DNA of 64,000 nucleotides from Lacihabitans sp. LS3-19 (lineage in GTDB: Bacteria > Bacteroidota > Bacteroidia > Cytophagales > Spirosomataceae). Each line of letters begins with the position of its first letter. Within the stretch, counting starts at the first letter, position 1. Positions 51,074-58,425 of this stretch are shown piece by piece. The stretch spans positions 496,001 to 560,000 of the forward strand of contig NZ_RJUA01000001.1 of assembly GCF_024343575.1 (NCBI RefSeq). The letters run 5' to 3'. The notes below the pieces were generated by a model. The model worked only from the letters and a program-made list of their open reading frames with translations. It was not told the origin of the DNA and made no database searches. Made by a program: the position numbers and the translations under genes.

Positions 51074-51888
51074 TCAAATTTCAGGAATTTTATTCTCCTT
51101 TTTAAGTTCATTTTTAGGGCCATAGTAGTTTCTGTAATTTTCATAGTTGGCTGAATCATAGATATCAACAACAAGAGAAATTTTGTCTTTAAGCAGATTG
51201 TAATATCTAACCTCTCCTTTTTCAAACAGTCTTTGGATACTCCAGCAAAAGTAATCTGCAACATTTAGTAATGGTTCGGATGTAGGTACATTTACATTGA
51301 ATACGATTTTGTTCTCCTCATTTTCTTCACCGCCTTTCTTTTTAAACCTTTGCAGTGCTTTTTTGTAAGCTAATTCTAGATTTAGGTTTTTTGTACTTTT
51401 GCCTCTTTCAGAAATATGCATGACTATTTTCTCAGATTTTGAAAGCTTGTTTTTTAGTAGGTGAGATAACATATCCGCATAAAAATACTCCTCTTTACCT
51501 TTATGCCTCTCAATATATCTCTCGGTGTTTTTTCTGCCCACTACTGCTTCAAATGAGCACTTTATAGTAGAAATTAGTTCAAACATTTTTAACCTTACTT
51601 CTGGAATATCGTCAGTGGCATGAAGGTAGTAACCTCCCTTTGAATTTTTCTTCTTCAATAAACTTGAGGTTTCAAAAAAAGGATTGTTCTGGATTTCTAT
51701 TTGAAGTTCTTTTACATTATTTCTTACTTGTTCTAGCGGTTCTTTAAATTTAACCATTCCAATTATGAAACATTTGGAAACGCCATCCTCTCCGAGGATA
51801 ACTTTCTTTTTCTTGCCGAAAAATTTGTATCACCAGCCTCATCCAAAAATCTATGATTTTCTTGCTTCTTGGTCTTAAGAATTTTCAT
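51074..51888 (-). pseudogene. DUF3800 gene interrupted by a frameshift
   Basis: The reading frame from ATG at 51757 encodes 227 residues of DUF3800 (HATDDIPEVR, FEAVVGRK, YADMLSHLLKNKL, LNVADYFCWSIQRLFEKGE) but lacks the N-terminal acidic motif. That motif is just upstream in another frame: an ATG (complement 51886-51888) starts MKILKTKKQENHRFLDEAGD. One extra base in the A5 run at 51819-51823 would join both into a 271-residue protein of normal family length. DUF3800 is an RNase-H-like family often seen in mobile or defence regions; the D-E-x-G motif is its active-site start. Possible causes are a real mutation, phase variation in the homopolymer, or a sequencing error. Confidence 0.8.
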
Positions 51889-52048
51889 ATTGATTTAATT
51901 TTTTGTCAAAGTTGAGTTATTAAAATTTAGTGTTCAAGTTTCTTTTTTCTAAGATAAAAATAATTTTTAAAATTGATTTTAATTTTGAGGCTAGTAATTG
52001 TTTTTTTACAAAAATCCTTTAAAAGTTCGATTTTCAATTAAAAACAAA

Positions 52049-52081
52049 AATAGGAATAAGTCCTGAAAACTTATTCCTATT
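52049..52081 (-). terminator. Terminator after the tolC-like gene
   Basis: A perfect 13-base inverted repeat (AATAGGAATAAGT at 52049-52061, complement at 52069-52081) with a 7-base loop. On the minus strand the T-rich tail TTTGTTTTT follows. It ends the leftward export operon. Confidence 0.8.
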
Positions 52082-52117
52082 CTTTTAAGATCTAAATTTG
52101 TAAATTATTTCTCAACT

Positions 52118-53428
52118 CTACAAATTCCCCGTAGCCTTCTTATACTTCAGCTCCGCCAAAAGGAAGGAATAAATGGCGTTTAGATAATTGCTTTCAGCTT
52201 GTTTGAGGCTGTATTCGGAGTTTTTGAGGTCTGAGAGTACCAATACGCCACTTTCGAAACGGAACTTATCAATACCATAAATGCTTTGTGCGAGTTGGAT
52301 GTTCTTTTGGGTTTGTTCTAGGTCAAGTTTGGCTTGTACCATTTGTTTGGTGCTGGTGATAGTTTCTTGTTCAAAATCAGCCCTAAGTTTTTGGAGGTTG
52401 TTTTGGTTTATCTCTTGCTGTATTTTAAAATCTGTGGCGTTAAGACTGCTTTGTTTTCCGTTGAAAATCGGCAAGTTGAGTTTGATACCTACGTAATTGT
52501 ACGGAAACCAGGTATTAGCCGAAAATGGATTGAACTTAGTGTTGAGTTGCAGGAGTGAATAATTGCCATAGGCCGAAATTGTAGCTTTGTTTTTGGCCAT
52601 TTGTTTGTTTACATTCAGGGCATTTAGTTTAAGAGCCGTTTCCTCAGCTTTTATTTCTGGACGGTTTTCGTATTGTAAATCATAAGATTTGGAGGTTTTT
52701 GCTAAGATGGTATTTAAGTCTTCTTGTACTTCTATTTTGGCGGTTTCTGGCAAACCCATTTGGTATTTCAAAGTGCTGAGGGCCAGTTCTACTTCCAGAT
52801 TTGATTTTTCGATGGAGATTTTTGCATTGTTTTCATCAAGAATGAATCTGTTGTAGTCGTTTTCGAGAAGCGTGCCCATTTGGTATTTTGTGCGGGCATT
52901 TTCTTTGGCTTTTATTGTTCTATCATAAGCTTCCTGATTAAGTTTTCGCTGCTCTTGTTGCAATATTACCGCATAATAGGCTTCAGAAACTGCTTGTTTT
53001 ATGGCAACTGTTTGTTTTTCTAAATCGATTTCTCTTTGTGTAATCGTATTTTCATTTATGGCAATATCAATTTTTTTATTGGCGTCAAATATTTTTTGGT
53101 CAGCTTGTAGTCCGACGAGATTGTTAAAGGGCACGCCAAATTTCACTTTTGAGCTTCCGTCGGGATTTTGACCTGTAATATCAAAAGGCAAAATCGTTGT
53201 TTGCAATTGGGTATTCCATCTCTTATCTACAGAGCCACTTATTTGGGGCAACCATTGTGCAGCTATTTTGGCATTTTGACGCTTGGCTATTTCGCTCAAA
53301 AGCTTTTGGTTTTTGATTTCAATGCGATTTTTTAGCCCTTCGTTTAAAGCGTTTTCGAGGGTAAATGTTTGGGTAATACCAAAAACTGGAATTTGCAGTA
53401 GAAGTAAAATTTTTATTAAGGTTTTCAT
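52118..53428 (-). CDS. TolC-family outer-membrane efflux protein
   Basis: A 436-residue protein with a signal peptide (MKTLIKILLLLQIPVFGITQ) followed by TFTLENALNEGLKNRIEIKNQ, the usual opening of outer-membrane efflux proteins. Two OEP repeats contain long periplasmic helices (KQAVSEAYYAVILQQEQRKLN, KTKYQMGTLLENDYNRF-like segments) and strand pairs. It forms the trimeric outer-membrane channel for the ABC/HlyD export system encoded upstream on the same strand, 288 bases away. Copy 2 of the 34-base duplication is its own 3' end (52119-52152). Confidence 0.92.
   Translation of the reverse strand: MKTLIKILLLLQIPVFGITQTFTLENALNEGLKNRIEIKNQKLLSEIAKRQNAKIAAQWLPQISGSVDKRWNTQLQTTILPFDITGQNPDGSSKVKFGVPFNNLVGLQADQKIFDANKKIDIAINENTITQREIDLEKQTVAIKQAVSEAYYAVILQQEQRKLNQEAYDRTIKAKENARTKYQMGTLLENDYNRFILDENNAKISIEKSNLEVELALSTLKYQMGLPETAKIEVQEDLNTILAKTSKSYDLQYENRPEIKAEETALKLNALNVNKQMAKNKATISAYGNYSLLQLNTKFNPFSANTWFPYNYVGIKLNLPIFNGKQSSLNATDFKIQQEINQNNLQKLRADFEQETITSTKQMVQAKLDLEQTQKNIQLAQSIYGIDKFRFESGVLVLSDLKNSEYSLKQAESNYLNAIYSFLLAELKYKKATGNL
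52119..52152. repeat. Duplicated fragment of the tolC 3' end (copy 2, in situ)
   Basis: The original copy of the 34-base repeat; it encodes the C-terminal LKYKKATGNL of the TolC-like protein on the minus strand. The other copy is at 50796-50829, about 1.3 kb away in direct orientation. Confidence 0.85.
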
Positions 53429-53526
53429 TTTAATACTTTCATATTCATCAAAATTTTATTTAAAAAGATTAAACCACAGATTTTTGTTTAAAGTGTTTAT
53501 TCTCTTTGTGTTGCCTTTCAGGCGGA

Positions 53527-53552
53527 GTTACTTTTTTTCGAAAAAAAGTAAC
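53527..53552. repeat. 26-base perfect palindrome between permease and tolC genes
   Basis: GTTACTTTTTTTC followed directly by its exact complement, inside a GC-richer patch (AGGCGGA before it, GGCAACGGCCG after it) unlike the surrounding AT-rich sequence. It can form a long hairpin. Similar GTTACTTTTTTT elements are, from memory, scattered in related genomes, so it may be a dispersed intergenic repeat. Here it could also lower tolC expression relative to the pump genes. Confidence 0.6.
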
Positions 53553-53716
53553 GGCAACGGCCGACCTTCAAAAAACAGTCAAAAAATAATGATCCTCTCT
53601 AAAAAATTGATAGCATTTTTTAAAATTTAAATATTCACCATGTCAATTTTTTAGAACGGACTATTTTATGATTTTAAGGAACCAATTCATTTATTAAATT
53701 CAAATTTTATATTTTT

Positions 53717-54832
53717 TCATCTAAACACAGCAGCAGGCTCTAGCGAGTTGATTTTTCGTACTGCAAACAAACTTCCCCCAACCGAAATTATCAGAATTAC
53801 AAGAAACAAAGCCACTTCTATATAAAACGGAAACTGGAAAATTGTACCCGAACTAGCTATACCAGCTTTGAAGCCCTGCACCATCAATCGGCCAATTATG
53901 AATCCAAAAATAGCTACCAAAACGGCTTGCAAAACAATTAATTTGGTGATGTAGCCATTCGTAGCTCCTATGGCTTTAAGTGTACCGTAGTCTTTCATTC
54001 TGTCTACTGCTGCCGAAAAGAGCGTCAAGCCAATTATGACAAATCCAGAAAGTATAGCGAAGCCTATTAAACTCCCAAATGAAGTAGCTATCCCGTTGGT
54101 TTTCAGCACTTCCATTAGCGTAGCATTCGCCAATTCGTTCCCATCCCAAGCTCGTATACCTGGAATATTTGCGTTTATTTCACTAATAATTTTTTGTTTG
54201 TCGGCACCTGTTTTCCATTTTACCAAGAACGCATTGGCTTTGTTTACCGAATAATTGGTCAAATATCTCGCACGTTCTATGGTTGTAAATCCATAAACCC
54301 CGCCGAATCCTCTTACGCCTTTGGTTAGGCCTGCATTATAAACTTTCTTGCCGTTTATTTCGAAATAGTCGCCCACTTTTAATCCGCCCAAAGTTTTGGA
54401 GTCAAATAGTTCTGTGACAACAGCACCTTCTGGCAATAAATCCATTTTTTTGGCAGTATACAAACCCCAAATTCCAGCAAACTCTGGTGCCTGAGTGCCC
54501 ACTAGTACCAATCCGGAGGTTTTTCCATTGCTAAACTTTGCCGCTCCAGCCGAGACTACCATAGGATAAGAGTTGAAAACTCCATCAATACTTTTTATTT
54601 CACGGTTGATACGCATGTCAAGTGCTGAAAGCTGGGTTGCATTTTGGGTTTTGTCGTCAATTACCCAAATGTATTGCGTATTATTGGCCACAATTGCCTT
54701 CATGGCATTGCTCAAAAAAATAAAGATGCCGACATTTTGCCCAACTAAAAACGTGGATATAATGATACCAAACAAGGCTCCGAAAGTCTTGGCTTTGTCA
54801 AACATCAAAAATCGAATGGCGGTTTTAAACAT
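53717..54832 (-). CDS. ABC transporter permease (MacB/DevC-like FtsX domain)
   Basis: A 371-residue membrane protein. One helix near the N-terminus (ALFGIIISTFLVGQNVGIFIF) precedes a large periplasmic domain (about 45-240), then three helices that form the FtsX domain (SLIGFAILSGFVIIGLTLFSAAVDRMKDYGTLKAIGAT and two more). The four-helix layout is that of MacB, LolC/E and DevC, which work by mechanotransmission and move periplasmic substrates outward. It sits four bases after the HlyD-like gene and before tolC, so it is the permease of a tripartite exporter. Confidence 0.9.
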   Translation of the reverse strand: MFKTAIRFLMFDKAKTFGALFGIIISTFLVGQNVGIFIFLSNAMKAIVANNTQYIWVIDDKTQNATQLSALDMRINREIKSIDGVFNSYPMVVSAGAAKFSNGKTSGLVLVGTQAPEFAGIWGLYTAKKMDLLPEGAVVTELFDSKTLGGLKVGDYFEINGKKVYNAGLTKGVRGFGGVYGFTTIERARYLTNYSVNKANAFLVKWKTGADKQKIISEINANIPGIRAWDGNELANATLMEVLKTNGIATSFGSLIGFAILSGFVIIGLTLFSAAVDRMKDYGTLKAIGATNGYITKLIVLQAVLVAIFGFIIGRLMVQGFKAGIASSGTIFQFPFYIEVALFLVILIISVGGSLFAVRKINSLEPAAVFR

Positions 54833-54836
54833 CGTC

Positions 54837-55805
54837 TTAGTTTTTGGTATCTATCCAACATTCCACACGAGCACCCAAAATCACCTTTGAGGCATCATCA
54901 AGTTGAACACGCACTTCGCGTACACGTCGATCTTCCAGATTACTTGAGTTTTCAGAAAACAATGACTTTTTCCGTAAATAAGGTGAAGTTAAAATCACCG
55001 TTCCGGTTGCTATCACGTCTCCACTTCCCTGATTTTTTATTTCGGCTTTTTGCCCCACTTTTACTTTTGAAGCAAAAAGCTCGTCTATTTCGGTAAGAGC
55101 TATAGTAGGGCCGTTTGGAGCAAAATCTGCAATGCTTTGGCTGGTAGCCAAAAACTCACCTAGGTGTACATTTAAGGATAATAAAACACCAGCCTGTGGA
55201 GCTTTTACGACTTTTTTCGAAAGCAAGGTTTGATAATATTTTATATCGGCATTGATCTCCGAAATTTTGGCTTTTTGCTGTTCTATGGCTACTCTTTGGC
55301 TCGCCATCTGCTTTTCTAGATTTTCAATGGTATATTTTGAGTTATCTAGGGTTTCTTGCGTAAGGGCTTTTCCATCAAACAATCCCTGGTCACGGTTCAA
55401 ATCTCGCCTGGCTTTTTCTATTTGGGTTTTCAATTGCGACAAATTTGCTTCTGCGGCTGCAATCACTTGTTTTTGTGTACCTATTTTGCTTTTAGCTTGC
55501 TGTATTTGGGCCAGTTCTAGGTCATTGTTTAAACTTAAAATTGTTTGGCCAGCCGACACACTTTCTCCTGCTTTTACATTTATTTTTTCTATAACACCAT
55601 TGCTTTCCGACGCCAAGTTGGCAATCTGTTCTGCGGGTTCTATTATAGCTATGCCCATTACTTTGTTTATTTCTAAAGGCGTGGCTTTGGCCAAAGAATC
55701 CGCAACAGCGGCTGCTTTTTCCTTCTTGCTGTTGCCACAAGAAGACATAGCCAAGGCCAAAATAAAGCCCGATATTATACTAATCGAAAGTAGTTTCTTA
55801 TTCAT
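54837..55805 (-). CDS. HlyD/MacA-family periplasmic adaptor lipoprotein
   Basis: A 322-residue protein with a lipoprotein signal (ILALAMSSC). A split biotinyl-lipoyl-like domain (NGVIEKINVKAGESVSAGQTI and VVKAPQAGVLLSLNVHLGEFL) flanks a coiled-coil hairpin of about 100 residues (AQIQQAKSKIG to YYQTLLSKK). A beta-barrel domain follows. It links the inner-membrane ABC pump to the TolC channel. Overlap of eight bases with the ATPase gene upstream and a four-base gap to the permease indicate a single operon. Confidence 0.92.
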   Translation of the reverse strand: MNKKLLSISIISGFILALAMSSCGNSKKEKAAAVADSLAKATPLEINKVMGIAIIEPAEQIANLASESNGVIEKINVKAGESVSAGQTILSLNNDLELAQIQQAKSKIGTQKQVIAAAEANLSQLKTQIEKARRDLNRDQGLFDGKALTQETLDNSKYTIENLEKQMASQRVAIEQQKAKISEINADIKYYQTLLSKKVVKAPQAGVLLSLNVHLGEFLATSQSIADFAPNGPTIALTEIDELFASKVKVGQKAEIKNQGSGDVIATGTVILTSPYLRKKSLFSENSSNLEDRRVREVRVQLDDASKVILGARVECWIDTKN

Positions 55806-56487
55806 TTTTCAAAAAATCTTTAACTTCTGTTACTATTCCATTTTCCACCTCCAGCACTCTGTCGGCATATTTTCTTAGTCTTGGGTCGTGGGTGACTACT
55901 GCTACGGCTTTTCCTTTTCGGGCCAGTTGTTGGAGTTCTTCCATTACCACGCCTAGCGAGCCTTTGTCGAGCGATGCAGTAGGTTCGTCACACAATATGA
56001 TTTTCGGATTGCTTACCAAAGCCCTAGCTATGGCTACCCGCTGTTGTTGTCCTCCCGAAAGCTCCTTGGGTAAACTCTTTTCTCTGTCGCTCATATCCAC
56101 CATTTTCAAGGCCGCTTTAGCTCTTTTGTTGGTTTCTGTTGCAGACAATCCCAATAATTGCAAAGGCATGGCCACATTTTCGAGAGAATTGAGCGGAGCC
56201 AAAAGATTGAAGTTTTGAAAAACAAAACCTATGTTGTTTAACCTGAGTTTGGCCAGTTTTTTTTCACTCATGGTATTTACATGATTGCCGTCTACGTAGA
56301 GGTCGCCTTTGCTTGGGTAAATCACACAACCGATCAAAGAAAGCAAAGTGGTTTTGCCAGAACCAGAAGGACCAATAATTAACACCAATTCACCTTCATT
56401 TATTTTTACGTTGGTGGGCTGAAGTGCAACTATGGTTTGGTCGCCAGTTTTATATTCTTTGCTTACGTTTTTTAGTTCCGCTATCAT
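55798..56487 (-). CDS. ABC transporter ATPase (MacB/LolD type)
   Basis: A 229-residue ATP-binding subunit. Walker A GPSGSGKTT, Q-loop in FVFQNFNLL, signature LSGGQQQR, Walker B IILCDEPTASLD and the switch His in VVTHDPRL are all intact. The sequence belongs to the LolD/MacB/FtsE group that partners FtsX-type permeases. It is the first gene of the export operon, divergent from a MarR-type regulator with a 137-base shared region. That arrangement points to control by the regulator. Confidence 0.95.
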   Translation of the reverse strand: MIAELKNVSKEYKTGDQTIVALQPTNVKINEGELVLIIGPSGSGKTTLLSLIGCVIYPSKGDLYVDGNHVNTMSEKKLAKLRLNNIGFVFQNFNLLAPLNSLENVAMPLQLLGLSATETNKRAKAALKMVDMSDREKSLPKELSGGQQQRVAIARALVSNPKIILCDEPTASLDKGSLGVVMEELQQLARKGKAVAVVTHDPRLRKYADRVLEVENGIVTEVKDFLKNE

Positions 56488-56588
56488 TATTTTTGTATGA
56501 AAACGTAGTAAATATAATTTATTATTTATAAAATAAATTGATATTTATAAATTTTTATCATAATTTAATATGAAAACAGAATAAGTGT

Positions 56589-56596
56589 TAGTTTTG
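56589..56596 (+). promoter_or_regulatory. -7 promoter element of the MarR-type regulator gene
   Basis: TAGTTTTG matches TAnnTTTG 28 bases before the GTG start at 56625. No -33 TTG was found at the proper distance. Confidence 0.45.
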
Positions 56597-56624
56597 TTTA
56601 AAATAATAACAATCGAACAGTGTT

Positions 56625-57239
56625 GTGAATAAACTTGTACAATTGGTAAACCTTTGGGCTGATTTTGAAGCCAAAAATCCTGAGGCAGAGATTAAAGACT
56701 TCTGTATGGATTTTATATTGAAAGATTACCAAGAAAAGAAACCTAGTTTTATATCCGTGAATGGTCAATTGGCTAGCTTGACTGGAAAACTTTCTAAATA
56801 TGCAGGTTTTTATTCAAAAAAAGCCTTGGAGAAATTTTCATTGAATAATATTGAAGATTGGGTGTATTTGATGAGACTCCGAGAAATGGGAACCCCAAAG
56901 AAAAGTGAACTGATTTATGACATGATTTCGGAGTTTCCGTCTGGCATTGACGTAATCAAACGCTTGGTTAAATCGGGTTTTGTTCATGAATTTGCAGACG
57001 AATTGGACAAGCGATCTAAACGCATTCAAATTACTTCAGCCGGAATTGAAATACTAGGAAAAAGCCTTCCGTGGATGGAAAAAATATCAGATATGGCTTT
57101 TAATCAATTGCTTGAGTCAGAAAAAGCACTTTTGATAGAGTTATTAAATCGTCTTAATGATTTTCATAAAACACACTATCTTAATGTCAGAAATGCTAGT
57201 TTAGAGGTGGCTTATAAAACTTTGGTGAGTCAAAGTTGA
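56625..57239 (+). CDS. MarR-type winged-helix regulator
   Basis: A 204-residue protein starting with GTG. The N-terminal and C-terminal helices would form the dimer interface, and the centre is a winged helix (WVYLMRLREMGTPKKSELIYDM, IDVIKRLVKSGFVHEFADELDKRSKRIQITSAG), with the DKRSKR wing typical of MarR. The order of recognition helix and wing is as in MarR, and the length is somewhat above usual. Divergent from the ABC/HlyD/TolC export operon, it very likely represses it and responds to an exported compound. Confidence 0.85.
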   Translation: MNKLVQLVNLWADFEAKNPEAEIKDFCMDFILKDYQEKKPSFISVNGQLASLTGKLSKYAGFYSKKALEKFSLNNIEDWVYLMRLREMGTPKKSELIYDMISEFPSGIDVIKRLVKSGFVHEFADELDKRSKRIQITSAGIEILGKSLPWMEKISDMAFNQLLESEKALLIELLNRLNDFHKTHYLNVRNASLEVAYKTLVSQS

Positions 57240-57242
57240 CTT

Positions 57243-57887
57243 TCAGAAAATCCACCCAAAATGTAGATAAGGTACGATAGTCAAACCTTTTCGGAAGTTT
57301 TTTAAATAAATTTCTTCTCTGTTTTCTTGCCAAGTTAGTTTACTGTTGACCCAATTATCATAAGCCCAATAGGAGGGATTTTTAGTGAGGTTTTCGGGCT
57401 TCATGGTGTTGAAATAATATCTAAAGCCTAGACTCGGCGAAATTGTAAAATGTTTGAGAATCACTAATTTCATTCCACCATTTATTTCAGGTGCAAAACT
57501 CAGACCTTTAGTTTGTATTGAATCTAGTGGCAAGTTGAAGCCTCTGTCATTTATTGTCAGCTTTGAAAGTTCAAAAGTCGCGTTTATTCCTGCAAAAAAC
57601 CTAGCTGATTTTGCAGTCTCTCCATTCAGGTACCACCTTTGTCCTAGGTCAAGTCTATTGCCTTGAAAATGCCGGTTGGAAAAATAAGAAATCAAAAAAC
57701 TATCACCTTGATGGCCGATTCTAATGGTTGTGGATCTTCTGGGAGAATGAAAATGTTCGAAGTCGCCATAAAAGCTGCCCGTTAGTGCTATCCAAGGATG
57801 AAGAGGCAAAGCTATTTCGTTTTGACCTTTTCTGTTTTGTGCTAATAGGTTAAGAGATAGAAATATTAAAAGCAGGATTTTCTTCAT
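57243..57887 (-). CDS. Small outer-membrane-type protein, function unknown
   Basis: About 214 residues from the ATG complementary to 57885-57887; a longer TTG start at 57914 overlaps the -7 box TATTTTTG (complement 57912-57919). The signal peptide is MKKILLLIFLSLNLLAQ. The mature part alternates polar and aromatic residues (FLISYFSNRHFQGNRLDLGQRWYLNG, FTISPSLGFRYYFNTM) and ends in Phe, all typical of an eight-strand outer-membrane barrel. No family is recognised. Convergent with the MarR-type gene, three bases apart. Confidence 0.65.
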   Translation of the reverse strand: MKKILLLIFLSLNLLAQNRKGQNEIALPLHPWIALTGSFYGDFEHFHSPRRSTTIRIGHQGDSFLISYFSNRHFQGNRLDLGQRWYLNGETAKSARFFAGINATFELSKLTINDRGFNLPLDSIQTKGLSFAPEINGGMKLVILKHFTISPSLGFRYYFNTMKPENLTKNPSYWAYDNWVNSKLTWQENREEIYLKNFRKGLTIVPYLHFGWIF

Positions 57888-57942
57888 TTTTATTGAATTC
57901 TGGATTTTCAACAAAAATAAAAAGCACTCTACAAAAGAAAAA

Positions 57943-58122
57943 TTATTTTCCGGCTTTTATTTTCTCAGCTACTTCTCTAATGATAAGCGAAGTAATAGCT
58001 CCAATTGCGAAAATTGAGAGAAACTGAATTGTTCGAATACCATCATTTCCTTCAATGCGTGTAAATGTGGTAATGGAAAGTAACAATAACACGGCTAGCA
58101 TTACTAATCTTCTGTTTTTCAT
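57943..58122 (-). CDS. 59-residue membrane protein
   Basis: ATG (complement 58120-58122) to TAA. It starts MKNRRLVMLAVLLLLSITTF, then a short loop with an EGNDG motif, a second hydrophobic helix (IQFLSIFAIGAITSLII) and a charged tail REVAEKIKAGK. The two-helix hairpin, an A-rich ribosome-binding region and good composition make this a likely real small membrane protein. Function unknown. It lies 56 bases upstream of the small outer-membrane-type protein on the same strand and could be co-transcribed. Confidence 0.7.
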   Translation of the reverse strand: MKNRRLVMLAVLLLLSITTFTRIEGNDGIRTIQFLSIFAIGAITSLIIREVAEKIKAGK

Positions 58123-58425
58123 TATTTTATAGGGTTAAGTTCTTTGCTCCTAAAGTATTGATTAAATTTTAAAGATTTAAATTTTCACATCAAAATTTCG
58201 GAGATTAGGTATCATTTATTTCGTTCTTTATCAGTTATTTAATCAAAAATTTAAAACACTTTAGAAAATTGGCAAAGTTTTTGAGACACCCTTTTCAGAA
58301 ATAATACCGTTTAATAAGTAATCGTGGTTTGAACTGAAATTCCATTTATTGGAAAAAACGTGTTTTTTTATTTCTTTTTATAGACTTTACAATTTGTTTT
58401 TCCTGATTATTAAATAAATATTTTC
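58123..58425. other. Intergenic region with no recognised gene
   Basis: About 300 AT-rich bases between divergent genes. It must carry promoters for both sides. The closest match is TACAATTTG near 58386, which has one base too many between TA and TTTG. No hairpin, tRNA or gene-like frame was seen. Confidence 0.5.

Noticed and set aside
51003-51155. A 51-codon hydrophobic frame after the orphan promoter
   Set aside because: Mostly antisense to the DUF3800 gene, so its hydrophobicity is explained by the opposite strand's charged codons. Kept only as part of a finding.
51819-51823. Programmed ribosomal frameshift in DUF3800
   Set aside because: No heptameric slippery site or downstream pseudoknot was recognised; a run of five is more simply a mutation, phase switch or sequencing error.
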